64,000 nt of DNA from Urbifossiella sp046350095 (lineage in GTDB: Bacteria > Planctomycetota > Planctomycetia > Gemmatales > Gemmataceae). The notes under the pieces are model-generated. The model saw only the letters and a list, made by a program, of their open reading frames with translations. It made no database searches and had not been told where the DNA came from. This document shows, piece by piece, positions 54,066-62,321 of this stretch (its first letter is position 1; every line of letters starts with the position of its first letter). The stretch lies in NCBI GenBank assembly GCA_046350095.1, contig JAXMBA010000007.1, positions 62,001-126,000 on the forward strand, written 5' to 3'. The position numbers and the translations under genes are program-made.

Positions 54066-54179
54066 ATGAAGGTGCGTGCGAGCGTCCGCCGGATGTGCGA
54101 GAAGTGCAAGCTGATCAAGCGGAAGGGCGTCGTCCGCGTGATCTGCGAAGACCCCCGGCACAAGCAGCGGCAGGGCTAA
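54066..54179 (+). CDS. rpmJ: 50S ribosomal protein L36, zinc-binding form
   Basis: This 37-residue protein reads M-K-V-R-A-S-V-R-R-M and carries the zinc ligands Cys11, Cys14, Cys27 and His32, ending H-K-Q-R-Q-G. It is the canonical zinc form. It lies in its usual place ahead of rpsM. infA, which often precedes it, is not found in the 87-base gap after map. Confidence 0.96.
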   Translation: MKVRASVRRMCEKCKLIKRKGVVRVICEDPRHKQRQG

Positions 54180-54236
54180 GGTCTTGAGTCCGACCGGCTC
54201 GGCCCCGACCACGAAACTCCCAACGCGAAACTGACC

Positions 54237-54617
54237 ATGCCGCGTATTCAAGGCGTCGACATCCCGCCGGACAAGCCGACCCACATCTCCCTGCGCTACA
54301 TCCGCGGGTTGGGGCCGACCACGGCTCTCGAGGTGTGCGGCAAGCTCAACATCGACCCGCAGCGGCGGGCGAAGGAGCTGACCGACGACGAGGTCGCCCG
54401 GATCGCGGTGCTCATCGACCGCGACTACCTGGTCGAGGGGCCGCTGCGGCGGTTCGAGGGCGCGAACATCACGCGCCTGAAAGAGATCAAGAGCTACCGC
54501 GGCGAGCGGCACCGGAAGAACCTGCCGGTCCGCGGCCAGCGGTCTAAGACGAACGCCCGCACCCGGAAGGGGCCGCGCAAGACGGTCGCCGGCAAGAAGG
54601 GCGTGAAGGACAAGTAA
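54237..54617 (+). CDS. rpsM: 30S ribosomal protein S13
   Basis: This 126-residue protein of the 30S head touches tRNA and L5. The helix-hairpin-helix G-V-D-I-P-P-D-K and Y-I-R-G-L-G-P-T-T-A are followed by the basic ending R-G-E-R-H-R-K-N-L-P-V-R-G-Q-R-S-K-T-N-A-R-T-R-K-G. Its length is normal. It starts 57 bases after rpmJ. Confidence 0.97.
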   Translation: MPRIQGVDIPPDKPTHISLRYIRGLGPTTALEVCGKLNIDPQRRAKELTDDEVARIAVLIDRDYLVEGPLRRFEGANITRLKEIKSYRGERHRKNLPVRGQRSKTNARTRKGPRKTVAGKKGVKDK

Positions 54618-54687
54618 GGCGTAACGCGGTGATCGGGGGGCTGCCCCCGGCGGTCCACCCCGACAACCGACAACCGGCACCCCACCA

Positions 54688-55068
54688 ATGGCTAAGTCGA
54701 AGAAGAAGAAGGCCCGTCGTAACGTGTCGCGTGGGGTGGCCCACGTGCAGAGCACGTTCAACAACACCATCGTCACCATCACCGACACCAACGGTGACGT
54801 GCTGTGCAACGCGTCGGCCGGCACCGTCGGGTTCAAGGGGAGCCGCAAGAGCACCCCGTTCGCCGCCCAGCGGGCCGCCGAAGAGTGTGCCGCCAAGGCG
54901 TCCAAGTTCGGCGTCAAGGAAGTCGAAGTCCGCGTGAAAGGGCCGGGCGCGGGCCGCGAGTCGGCCATTACTGCCCTCCAGGCCTCGGGTCTTAACGTCA
55001 AGGCCATCGAAGACGTGACCCCGCTGCCGCACAACGGCTGCCGCCCGCCCAAGAAGCGGCGCGTGTAA
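54688..55068 (+). CDS. rpsK: 30S ribosomal protein S11
   Basis: This 126-residue protein of the 30S platform matches S11: G-V-A-H-V-Q-S-T-F-N-N-T-I-V-T-I-T-D, S-A-G-T-V-G-F-K-G-S-R-K-S-T-P-F-A-A-Q and the C-terminal P-L-P-H-N-G-C-R-P-P-K-K-R-R-V. A long palindrome separates it from rpsD. Confidence 0.97.
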   Translation: MAKSKKKKARRNVSRGVAHVQSTFNNTIVTITDTNGDVLCNASAGTVGFKGSRKSTPFAAQRAAEECAAKASKFGVKEVEVRVKGPGAGRESAITALQASGLNVKAIEDVTPLPHNGCRPPKKRRV

Positions 55069-55091
55069 GCCGTCTCCCGTCGTCGTCTTTC

Positions 55092-55135
55092 CGCCGCTTG
55101 CGGCGTTGCACCCGGGGGCAACGCCGCAAGCGGCG
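55092..55135 (+). repeat. Perfect palindrome between rpsK and rpsD
   Basis: An 18-base arm (55092-55109) pairs perfectly with 55118-55135 around an eight-base loop. The arm contains GCTTGCGGC, also found in the tpx terminator hairpin at 26742-26779, so the two probably belong to one repeat family. There is no T run, and the operon continues past it. Confidence 0.7.
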
Positions 55136-55251
55136 TTAGACGGGTGCCCGAACCGACCCTGGGGTTCGCCGGGCCTACCTTCCGACGACACATAACGGCC
55201 CGTCCGCCGGACGCGCCACCTGACCCCTGGCCCCGAGTCCCCGACCCACGC

Positions 55252-55890
55252 ATGGCCCGCAACACCGACCCCGTCTGCAAGATGTGCCGGCGGGAGCAGA
55301 TGAAGCTCTACCTGAAGGCGGAGCGCTGCTTCAGCCCGAAGTGCCCGATCGACCGCGAGGCGCTGCCGCCCGGCATGCACGGCGCCCGCCGCGGCAAGAC
55401 CTCCGAGTACGGCATCCGCCTACGCGAGAAGCAGAAGCTGAAGCGGTTCTACGGCGTGCTCGAGAACCAGTTCCGGCGCTACTACCAACTGGCCACGCGG
55501 TCGCCCGAGAACACCGGCGAGCAGTTGCTCTCGATTCTCGAACGCCGGCTCGATAACGTCATCCACCGCCTCGGGTTCGCCGCCTGCCGCGGCACCGCCC
55601 GCCAGATGGTCGCCCACGGCCACGTGCTGCTGAACGGCCGCAAGTGCGACATCCCGAGCGCCCTGGTCAAGCCCGGCGACGTGATCAAAGTGAAGGCCGT
55701 GGACCGCAGCCTCAAGATGGCCCGCGAGGGGCTCCAGAAGAATCTCGTCCGCGTCCCCGACTTCCTGGTGGTGACGAACAACAGCGACGCCCCGGAAGGG
55801 TCGATGACCCGCCTGCCGACGCGGGCGGACGTGGACGAGCGGATCGACATGATCCGCGAGCAGCTGATCATCGAAATCGCCACCCGCTAA
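55252..55890 (+). CDS. rpsD: 30S ribosomal protein S4, zinc-binding form
   Basis: This 212-residue protein starts 30S assembly. The N-terminus carries four cysteines (Cys9, Cys12, Cys26, Cys31) typical of the zinc-binding S4. The S4 RNA-binding domain follows (R-L-D-N-V-I-H-R-L-G-F-A, A-R-Q-M-V-A-H-G-H-V-L-L-N-G). The ATG at 55252 fits the usual start M-A-R; the longer frame upstream is not supported. Confidence 0.97.
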   Translation: MARNTDPVCKMCRREQMKLYLKAERCFSPKCPIDREALPPGMHGARRGKTSEYGIRLREKQKLKRFYGVLENQFRRYYQLATRSPENTGEQLLSILERRLDNVIHRLGFAACRGTARQMVAHGHVLLNGRKCDIPSALVKPGDVIKVKAVDRSLKMAREGLQKNLVRVPDFLVVTNNSDAPEGSMTRLPTRADVDERIDMIREQLIIEIATR

Positions 55891-55894
55891 GCGA

Positions 55895-56030
55895 GTGGCC
55901 AGTGGCCAGGGAACAGTGGCCAGTCTGCCAAGTACCTGAGTCACCGTCGAATCACCCCGGTCTCCGCGACCGGCCGGGGCAAGTGGGTTTTTGGTCCAGG
56001 CTGGCCACTGCCCACTGTCCACTGCCAACT
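55895..56030 (+). repeat. Imperfect palindromic repeat between rpsD and rpoA
   Basis: The left part, with CAGTGGCC words, begins just after the rpsD stop (from 55895), and a complementary run lies at 55999-56030, with an unrelated centre of about 70 bases. The words are the same as in the repeat at 49961-50063. The gap has no gene; the rpoA start follows at 56111. Confidence 0.65.
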
Positions 56031-56110
56031 ATTCAAGCCGTCTGGTTCGCTCCCGTTGTCCCGGTCGCGGGGCCGGTGGGGGCGGTAAGCCGACGGCCGG
56101 AGGACTTCCC

Positions 56111-57112
56111 ATGCGGGTTCGCTGGCGCGGGCTGGAACTGCCCAACCGGGTCTCGGCCGACCGGGCCACCCTCACCGACACCTACGGCAAGTTCTACATC
56201 GAGCCGTTCGAGCGCGGCTTCGGGATGACGCTAGGGAACTCCCTCCGCCGCATCCTGCTGTCGAGCCTCGAAGGCTCCGCCGTCACGCGCGTCAAGATCG
56301 GCGGCGTGCAGCACGAGATCTCGACCATCACCGGCGTCGTCGAGGACGTGACCGACATCCTCCTCAACGTCAAGAGCCTTGTCGTCAAGAACGTCAGCGA
56401 CCAGCCGAAGGTCGTCCGCATCCAGAAGCACGAGGCCGGCGTCGTCCGCGGCGTGGACGTGCAGCACGACGAGACCGTGCAGATCATCAACCCCGAGCAC
56501 CACCTCGCCACGCTGACCGCCGACGTGCCGTTCAGCGTCGAGATGACCGTCGAAAACGGCCGCGGGTACAAGACGGCCGACGAAAACGCCGGCAAGGAGC
56601 GCGAGATCGGCGTCATCCCGGTGGACAGCTCGTTCTCGCCGGTCGTCCGCGTCAAGTACGACATCGAGGAGACGCGCGTCGGCCAGAAGACGAACTACGA
56701 CCGGCTCGTGATCGAGATCTGGACGAACGGCACCGTCGGCCCGCAGATGGCGCTGGTCGAGGCCGCGAAGATCCTGCGGAAGCACCTGAACCCGTTCGTG
56801 CAGTACACCGAGCCGGGGCCGGAGGTGCCGCTGGACGAGCCGATCGAGGTCGGCGGGGCCGCCCCGCGCGACGCCGGCGACGCCGAGCTGGAGAAGAAGC
56901 TGAACATGAGCCTGGCCGAGCTGGAGCTGTCGGTCCGGGCCACGAACTGTCTGGAGACGGAAGGGATCACCACCGTCCGCGAGCTGGTGATGCGGGCCGA
57001 GGACGAACTCCTCGAGGTCCGCAACTTCGGCGAGACGACCCTCCGCGAGGTGAAGGCCAAGCTCCAGGAGCGCGGCCTCTCGCTGGGGATGAAGTTGCCG
57101 ACTCGCCGTTAA
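56111..57112 (+). CDS. rpoA: RNA polymerase alpha subunit
   Basis: This 333-residue subunit starts polymerase assembly. The N-terminal domain (1-235) has F-Y-I-E-P-F-E-R-G-F-G-M-T-L-G-N-S-L-R-R-I-L-L-S-S. After a short acidic linker, the C-terminal DNA-binding domain (about 260-325) has L-E-L-S-V-R-A-T-N-C-L and V-R-N-F-G-E-T-T-L-R-E-V. GGAGG lies upstream of the ATG at 56111. Confidence 0.97.
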   Translation: MRVRWRGLELPNRVSADRATLTDTYGKFYIEPFERGFGMTLGNSLRRILLSSLEGSAVTRVKIGGVQHEISTITGVVEDVTDILLNVKSLVVKNVSDQPKVVRIQKHEAGVVRGVDVQHDETVQIINPEHHLATLTADVPFSVEMTVENGRGYKTADENAGKEREIGVIPVDSSFSPVVRVKYDIEETRVGQKTNYDRLVIEIWTNGTVGPQMALVEAAKILRKHLNPFVQYTEPGPEVPLDEPIEVGGAAPRDAGDAELEKKLNMSLAELELSVRATNCLETEGITTVRELVMRAEDELLEVRNFGETTLREVKAKLQERGLSLGMKLPTRR

Positions 57113-57116
57113 CTTC

Positions 57117-57200
57117 GGGAATGACCAATCACCAATGTCCCACCAATACCCAAGGAATGACTTGGGTTCCGTCCTTGGTCATTGGTGATTGGTCATTCCC
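57117..57200 (+). repeat. Nested perfect palindrome between rpoA and rplQ
   Basis: Two perfect 21-base inverted arms (57117-57137 and 57180-57200) enclose a second, inner hairpin (ACCCAAG at 57148-57154 with CTTGGGT at 57161-57167, loop GAATGA). The arm begins four bases after the rpoA stop. It is rich in A and T compared with its surroundings, which suggests an inserted repeat element. Confidence 0.8.
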
Positions 57201-57260
57201 ACCCGCCGGCTACCTTGGCACGGGCCGGTACGGGCAACACGCCAAAAGAGGCACTAAGAC

Positions 57261-57791
57261 ATGCGCCACCGTCAGGCTGGAAAGCACTTCAGCCGCACCC
57301 CGGCCCACCGCGAAGCCCTGTTCCGCAACCTCGCCCGGGCGCTCATCACGCACGAGCGGATCGTCACCACGCTGCCTAAGGCGAAGGCGCTGCGGCCGTA
57401 CGTCGAGAAGCTCATCACGATGGCCAAGAAGGCCGCCGTCATTACCGCCGCGGCCCCCGAGGGGGACAAGGTGGCCCGCGTGAAGGCGCTCCACCTCCGC
57501 CGCCAGGCCGCCGCCGTGCTCGGGCCGACCCACGGCACCGCCGTAGTGGACAAGAAGGACGAGGTCGTCGAGGGCGACACGATCCTGAAGAAGCTGTTCC
57601 GCGACATCGGCCCGCGCTACAAGGACCGGCCGGGCGGGTACACGCGGATCATCAAGCAGCACTACCGCCGCCTCGGCGACGGCGGCCACACGGCCGTGAT
57701 CGAGTTGCTGAAGGAAGGTGAGCAGAAGGTCCGCCTGAACGCGAAGGCAGCCCCTGCCCCGGCCCCCGCGCCGGTCGCCCCGACGGCGTAA
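57261..57791 (+). CDS. rplQ: 50S ribosomal protein L17, long form
   Basis: This 176-residue protein ends the cluster. The opening M-R-H-R-Q-A-G-K-H-F-S-R-T-P-A-H-R-E-A-L-F-R-N-L and the later F-R-D-I-G-P-R-Y-K-D-R-P-G-G-Y-T-R-I match L17. It is longer than the usual 115-130 residues because of a central insert and an Ala/Pro tail of about 20. It is separated from rpoA by the 84-base palindrome. Confidence 0.95.
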   Translation: MRHRQAGKHFSRTPAHREALFRNLARALITHERIVTTLPKAKALRPYVEKLITMAKKAAVITAAAPEGDKVARVKALHLRRQAAAVLGPTHGTAVVDKKDEVVEGDTILKKLFRDIGPRYKDRPGGYTRIIKQHYRRLGDGGHTAVIELLKEGEQKVRLNAKAAPAPAPAPVAPTA

Positions 57792-57849
57792 GTGAATGCT
57801 CTGCGAGTGGGCTGTTTCTTGGCGCAGCGATGTTTCAAGAACAGCCCAC

Positions 57850-58410
57850 TCATGCGGGCCGCTGGCTTTTCTTCCACGTCCGAGCCGCGATTCCAACGAT
57901 CAGCACCGCCCACAACAGTCCCCGCCGCCAGTCCGCCGCGAAGACCACGGCCGCGTTCACCACCACGAACGCCAGAAACCCGTGGACGCACCACGTCATC
58001 CACCTCGGGCGTCGCCGATAGCTCACCCCCCACATCACCAGCCACGCTGCGTCCGCGAGCCACACGGCCACGAAGGCGTAGTTCACCCACACGCCGGCCC
58101 CGACACCCGAGAGCTCTGCCGTGTGCCGCACCGCGTCCGCGTGCGACCAGCCGTGCCCGACGTGCATCGCCACTGCGACGTGAGTCGCGGCTGCTAACGC
58201 CCCCCACGCCCACAGCCATACCCCATCCCCACTCCACGCCCGTGGCCAGCCGAGCGCCCACGCCGCCACGGCCAGCCACGCCGTCTCGCGGATTGCCGGG
58301 TGGTCGAGCTCCAACCCCGGCGGCTGCGTGAGTGCCAACACGCCGCGCCACCCCAGCGCCGCGGTCAGCGCCACGGCCGCGACGAATTGAAGCCACCCGC
58401 CCCACGCCAT
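57850..58410 (-). CDS. Multi-pass membrane protein of unknown function
   Basis: I do not recognise this 186-residue protein. It has about five or six predicted membrane helices, rich in Trp and Ala. Two of its histidine-rich spots, H-V-A-V-A-M-H-V-G-H-G-W-S-H and V-R-H, could hold a metal or haem. The ATG at 58410 fits the first helix; an earlier in-frame start is possible. It lies between rplQ (convergent) and pyk (divergent). Reverse-strand stops make a spurious frame less likely, and the hydrophobic pattern supports a real gene. Confidence 0.6.
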   Translation of the reverse strand: MAWGGWLQFVAAVALTAALGWRGVLALTQPPGLELDHPAIRETAWLAVAAWALGWPRAWSGDGVWLWAWGALAAATHVAVAMHVGHGWSHADAVRHTAELSGVGAGVWVNYAFVAVWLADAAWLVMWGVSYRRRPRWMTWCVHGFLAFVVVNAAVVFAADWRRGLLWAVLIVGIAARTWKKSQRPA

Positions 58411-58454
58411 ACACCACCCCCGCGGCGGTCCCATCCTACCGGAGCAGCGCCACC

Positions 58455-59903
58455 ATGTCCCCGACCCCACGGCGGACCAAGATCGTCGCCACCCTCGGGC
58501 CGGCCGTCGATGACCCCCCGGTGCTCGAAGCCGTCCTCCGCGCCGGCGTCGACGTGGCCCGCGTCAACTTCTCGCACGGCGCCGCCGACGAGCACCTGGC
58601 CCGCGTCGCCCGCTTCCGGGACGCGGCGCGGAAGGTCGGCAGGTTCGCCGCCGTGCTCGCGGACCTACCGGGGCCGAAGCTGCGCGTGAAGATCACCGCC
58701 GCCCGTGAGCTGGCCCCCGGGGGCGAAGTCAGCTTCAGCCTCACCGGCGAGCCCGTACACGCCGACGACCTGGTGCTGACGGAACCCGAGGTGCTGGCCG
58801 ACGTGCGGCCCGGCCAGCGGATGCTCCTCGACGACGGCCGCCTCCAACTCGACGCCGGCACCACGCACGGCGGCCGGCTGCTGGCCCGCGTCGTGGTCGG
58901 CGGCACGCTGAAGCCGAACAAGGGGCTCAACCTTCCCGACACGCCGCTGACCATCGCTGCCGTCACCGACCGCGACCGGGCCGCGCTCGCCGTCGCGGCG
59001 CGGGCGGGTGTGGACTGGGTGGCGCTGTCGTTCGTGCGCGGGCAGGAGGCGGCTGCCGAGGTGCGCGCCGCGATGGCCGCGGCCGGGATGAGTGCCCCCG
59101 TCATCGCGAAGGTCGAGCGGCCGGAGGCGGTCCGCAGCGCGGCCGCAATCGTCGCCGCGTTCGACGGCGTGATGGTGGCCCGCGGCGACCTCGGCGTCGA
59201 GATCGCGCTGGAGAAGGTGCCGACCGTGCAGAAGATGCTGATCAACGAGTGCCGGGCCGCGGGGAAGCCGGTCATCACCGCGACGGACATGCTCGACTCG
59301 ATGCGCGAGAGCCCGCGGCCGACCCGCGCCGAGGCCAGCGACGTGGCCAACGCCATCTTCGACGGCACCGACGCCGTGATGCTCTCGGGCGAGACGGCGG
59401 TCGGCAAGTACCCCGTGGAAGCCGTGTCGTGCATGGCCCGCATCGCCGTCGAGACGGAGACGCACCTGCGCGACACCGGCCGCTCGCTCGGAGCGCACTT
59501 CAACCGCCCCGACTTCGGCATCGACGACCCGATGGCCGAGGCGGCGTTCGACCTCGCCGACCAGGTGGAGGCGACCGCAATCGTCATCCCCACACTGTCC
59601 GGCCGCACGGCCCGGCTCGTGACGCGGCGGCGGCCGTGGGCGCGCGTCATCGCCGTGGCACCGACCGACGCGGTGTTGCAGGGACTGGCCATCGACTGGG
59701 GCGTGACGCCGGTGCGGATGACGCCCGCCGGCCCCGGCGGCGACCGCACCGCGATGGCCGTGCGCGACGCCTTCGTGGCAGGTACGATCCGCCCCGGCGA
59801 GCGCGTCGTGATCCTGGCGGGGCACCCGATCGAGGGCGGGCCGCTGTACCCGACCATCCGCGTCGTCGGCGTCGGCGGCACCGGCGAGTGCGAGAATCCG
59901 TGA
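58455..59903 (+). CDS. pyk: Pyruvate kinase
   Basis: This 482-residue enzyme makes pyruvate and ATP from phosphoenolpyruvate and ADP. Signature parts are R-R-T-K-I-V-A-T-L-G-P-A, V-N-F-S-H-G, L-P-G-P-K-L-R-V and the active-site strand A-P-V-I-A-K-V-E-R-P-E-A (catalytic Lys and metal-binding Glu), then V-A-R-G-D-L-G-V-E and T-A-T-D-M-L-D-S-M. The C-terminal regulatory domain is present. The usual A-T-Q-M-L-E-S-M motif has Asp in place of Gln, a small change. GGAGC lies upstream of the ATG at 58455. Confidence 0.96.
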   Translation: MSPTPRRTKIVATLGPAVDDPPVLEAVLRAGVDVARVNFSHGAADEHLARVARFRDAARKVGRFAAVLADLPGPKLRVKITAARELAPGGEVSFSLTGEPVHADDLVLTEPEVLADVRPGQRMLLDDGRLQLDAGTTHGGRLLARVVVGGTLKPNKGLNLPDTPLTIAAVTDRDRAALAVAARAGVDWVALSFVRGQEAAAEVRAAMAAAGMSAPVIAKVERPEAVRSAAAIVAAFDGVMVARGDLGVEIALEKVPTVQKMLINECRAAGKPVITATDMLDSMRESPRPTRAEASDVANAIFDGTDAVMLSGETAVGKYPVEAVSCMARIAVETETHLRDTGRSLGAHFNRPDFGIDDPMAEAAFDLADQVEATAIVIPTLSGRTARLVTRRRPWARVIAVAPTDAVLQGLAIDWGVTPVRMTPAGPGGDRTAMAVRDAFVAGTIRPGERVVILAGHPIEGGPLYPTIRVVGVGGTGECENP

Positions 59904-59906
59904 TCG

Positions 59907-61022
59907 TCAGCCGACGCGGAACCGCGCCAGCTGCTCCTCGTCGAGCTCGACGCCGAGTCCCGGCCCGTCCGGCACCCGCGCGTACGGCGGCCCCAGGTCG
60001 AGCGGCTTCGTGATGAGGTCGGCGTCGTGGTAGAACGGGCCGATGGTGTCGGCGGGGAACGTGTCGGTGTCGATCTCGGGGAACGCGGCCGCGACGTGGA
60101 GCATGGCCGCGGTGCCGATCCCGAGTTCCAGGTTGCTGCCGATCGTGCAGCGGACACCCGCCGCCTTCGCCACCGCGACGATCTCGGCCGTGGCCGCGAT
60201 GCCGCCGTGCTTCCCGGGGTAGACGCTGAGCACGTCGGCGGCCCGGTGTGTGGTGAGGAGCCAGGCGTCTTGCAGGGTGAAAACGCTCTCGTCGGCCATA
60301 ATCGCCGCGTCGGTGACGTGCCGCAACTCGGCCAGCGCCGCGGGGTCGCCCGCCGGGATGGGTTGCTCCGCAAGCAGCAGCTTCGTGTCGGCGAGTGCCC
60401 GAAGGCAGTGCCGGGCCTGGCGGATGGTCCAGCCGCAGTTGGCGTCGATGGTCAGCGGCACGTCCGGGCCGGCAACCTCGCGGACGGCCCGCACCCGCGC
60501 CACGTCCGTGTCGGGGTCCAGCCCCACCTTCACCTTCACGCACGACACGCCGAGCTTCAGGTGCCCCTCGGCCATCGCCCGGGAGCCGGCCACATCGCGC
60601 GCCCAGACGACGAGCTTGATCCGCACGCGGTCGCGGACCTTGCCGCCGAGGAGGCGGTACACCGGTAGCCCCACGGCCTTGCCGGCGATGTCCCAGAGGG
60701 CCATCTCGACGGCGGCCTTCGTGAAGGGGTTCAGCTTGATGATGAAGTCCATCGCCCGCCGCGCGGCGGTGATGTCGCGCGCGTCGGTGCCGACGAGTTG
60801 CGGGGCGATGTAGTCGCGAATCGCGGCGACGCTTCCGGCCTGCGTCTCCCCCGACCACAGGCCGGAGATGGTGGCCTCGCCCAGGCCGACGAGCCCCGCG
60901 TCGGTGTGAACCTTGACGATGACGTAGGGCGAGGTGACGTGCTCGCCGTGGGCCGTCTTCGCGGTCCAGCCCTTCTTCAGCGGCACGCACACCGGGATCG
61001 CTTCGACGCGGGTGATCTTCAT
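59907..61022 (-). CDS. Enolase-superfamily enzyme (mandelate racemase/muconate lactonizing type)
   Basis: This 371-residue enzyme has the capping domain (1-125) and barrel of the MR/MLE group. All catalytic residues are present: Lys163-x-Lys165 in VKVKVG, metal ligands Asp193 (IDANCGW), Glu219 (AEQP) and Asp244 (ADES), and Lys271 (GKHGG). This arrangement fits MLE-subgroup enzymes such as muconate cycloisomerase, o-succinylbenzoate synthase or dipeptide epimerase; which one cannot be told. The stop is three bases from the convergent pyk stop, with no terminator between them. The ATG lies ten bases from the edge of a perfect inverted repeat. Confidence 0.88.
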   Translation of the reverse strand: MKITRVEAIPVCVPLKKGWTAKTAHGEHVTSPYVIVKVHTDAGLVGLGEATISGLWSGETQAGSVAAIRDYIAPQLVGTDARDITAARRAMDFIIKLNPFTKAAVEMALWDIAGKAVGLPVYRLLGGKVRDRVRIKLVVWARDVAGSRAMAEGHLKLGVSCVKVKVGLDPDTDVARVRAVREVAGPDVPLTIDANCGWTIRQARHCLRALADTKLLLAEQPIPAGDPAALAELRHVTDAAIMADESVFTLQDAWLLTTHRAADVLSVYPGKHGGIAATAEIVAVAKAAGVRCTIGSNLELGIGTAAMLHVAAAFPEIDTDTFPADTIGPFYHDADLITKPLDLGPPYARVPDGPGLGVELDEEQLARFRVG

Positions 61023-61032
61023 GGTTCTTCCG

Positions 61033-61180
61033 TAGGTCGGGTCGAGTCTGCGAGACCTGACGGCGGCGCGAACAACTGCCGCAGGGAACCTGTTGCCTCT
61101 CACCCACGGCGGAGTCGTTTGGGATCGACCGCGTAGGCCATTCGCGCCGCCGTCAGGTCTCGCAGACTCGACCCGACCTA
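61033..61180. repeat. Perfect 40-bp inverted repeat element (148 bp)
   Basis: The 40-base arm 61033-61072 is matched without error by the reverse complement at 61141-61180, with a 68-base centre. Each arm can itself fold into a hairpin (GTCGGGTC against GACCTGAC). Two inverted hairpin units make this look like a REP/BIME-type element rather than an insertion sequence; no transposase is present and no target duplication was seen. Confidence 0.85.
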
Positions 61181-61606
61181 CAAGCCCCGAGCCGGGGTTG
61201 CCGTCGGGTAGAACGTGTAGACGTGACCCGACTCCGACGCGATCCGATCCGGCTTGTCCACGCGGAACGGCCAGTGGAACTCTCGCACTTCCCCGCACGC
61301 ATCGTGGCGCCACAAGAGAGCAACCCCGTCCTGGGTCGGCGTAAATCGGCCGGTCAGATGCGCGAAGTCCATGTTCGCGTCATACGGGTGTCGGCCGGCC
61401 CACCCGAGCGTGAAGTCCTGATCGGTGACGCCATTCAGGTAGCGAGGGAAATCCAGATTCCGTTTCGGGTGGTCCTTCGTCAGCCATGTGCCGCGCTCGA
61501 AGAACTTCAGGAACCGATAGTATTCCTCGACCATGTGAACGCCGGCGTGCCAGTCCTCATGTCTCAGCAACGGAGAGCCGTAGTAGCCGTCGAATCGCGG
61601 GTTCAT
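61178..61606 (-). CDS. Conserved-looking small protein of unknown function
   Basis: I do not recognise this 142-residue protein. It is rich in aromatic residues and His (for example H-E-D-W-H-A-G-V-H-M-V-E-E-Y-Y-R-F and G-W-A-G-R-H-P-Y-D-A-N-M-D-F) and has no signal peptide or membrane helix. Codon use matches its neighbours. Its TAG stop is the last three bases of the adjoining inverted-repeat element, so the element may have set or shortened its C-terminus. It ends eight bases from the YdjY-like gene's stop side on the same strand, so the two may be co-transcribed. Confidence 0.6.
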   Translation of the reverse strand: MNPRFDGYYGSPLLRHEDWHAGVHMVEEYYRFLKFFERGTWLTKDHPKRNLDFPRYLNGVTDQDFTLGWAGRHPYDANMDFAHLTGRFTPTQDGVALLWRHDACGEVREFHWPFRVDKPDRIASESGHVYTFYPTATPARGL

Positions 61607-61610
61607 GGGC

Positions 61611-62303
61611 TCATTTCCCGGCTGGCGCCTCGATCACCAGTCGCACGGCGGCGCCCTCCTTCGGCAGCGCCTCGGGGTTCACGTCGAGCTTGAGGTACTT
61701 CTCCTCCTTCATCGTCCAATCGGTCTGCAGCACCACCTCGTCGGTGACCGGGAACAGGCACACCAGCGAGCCGGTCAGGTCGGCGCCGTACTTCTTGTCG
61801 TCGGGCTTCGTCGGGTCGGGGGCCACCATCGACGAGCCGGTGAAGCGGAACGTCATCTTCGGCGCCTGCTTCTTCGACTTCGGGTCGATCAGCACCTTCT
61901 CGATGGCCACCTTCTTCGAGGTGCCGCCCTCCGGCACCTCGAAGTACACCAGCACGGCCGGCCCCTCGGCCTTCGCGTCCGGCCCCTTCGCCGGCTTCCC
62001 GGCCTTGAGGCCGAGCGCCTCCAGCCCATTGTGGACGTCCGACGGCATCACGTCGATCGCCGCCACGATCTCGTGGGCCTTCTTCCCGCGTGGGTGCCCC
62101 CAGCCGGCGATCAGCTCGATCGGGTAGACCTCGCCCTTGAGGTGCTCAAGCTTCCGCGGGGCGACCTTGGCCGGCACGCTCACCGTGCGCTTATCCTTGT
62201 CCACGACGACGCCCGACTTGTCCTGCGCGGCCGCGGGGTCGCCGGCGGCGGAGAGGATCATTCCGAACACGACCGCCAGCGCGGGGGCGACGAGGCGCTT
62301 CAT
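61611..62303 (-). CDS. Secreted YdjY-like domain protein
   Basis: This 230-residue exported protein begins with a signal peptide (MKRLVAPALAVVFGMILSAAG). It is followed by a YdjY-like domain with V-S-V-P-A-K-V-A-P-R, Y-P-I-E-L-I-A-G-W-G-H-P-R-G-K-K-A-H-E and the D-V-H-N-G-L-E-A-L-G-L segment typical of the family. The family has no known function and is common in planctomycetes. It lies between the small unknown gene and a propeller gene on the same strand, with gaps of 4 and 18 bases, so they are probably one operon. Confidence 0.72.
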   Translation of the reverse strand: MKRLVAPALAVVFGMILSAAGDPAAAQDKSGVVVDKDKRTVSVPAKVAPRKLEHLKGEVYPIELIAGWGHPRGKKAHEIVAAIDVMPSDVHNGLEALGLKAGKPAKGPDAKAEGPAVLVYFEVPEGGTSKKVAIEKVLIDPKSKKQAPKMTFRFTGSSMVAPDPTKPDDKKYGADLTGSLVCLFPVTDEVVLQTDWTMKEEKYLKLDVNPEALPKEGAAVRLVIEAPAGK

Positions 62304-62321
62304 GGGGGGGAACTCCGTGCG

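Noticed and set aside
61033..61180. Insertion sequence or transposon remnant
   Set aside because: No transposase, no target-site duplication and a total of 148 bases; a REP/BIME-like element fits better.
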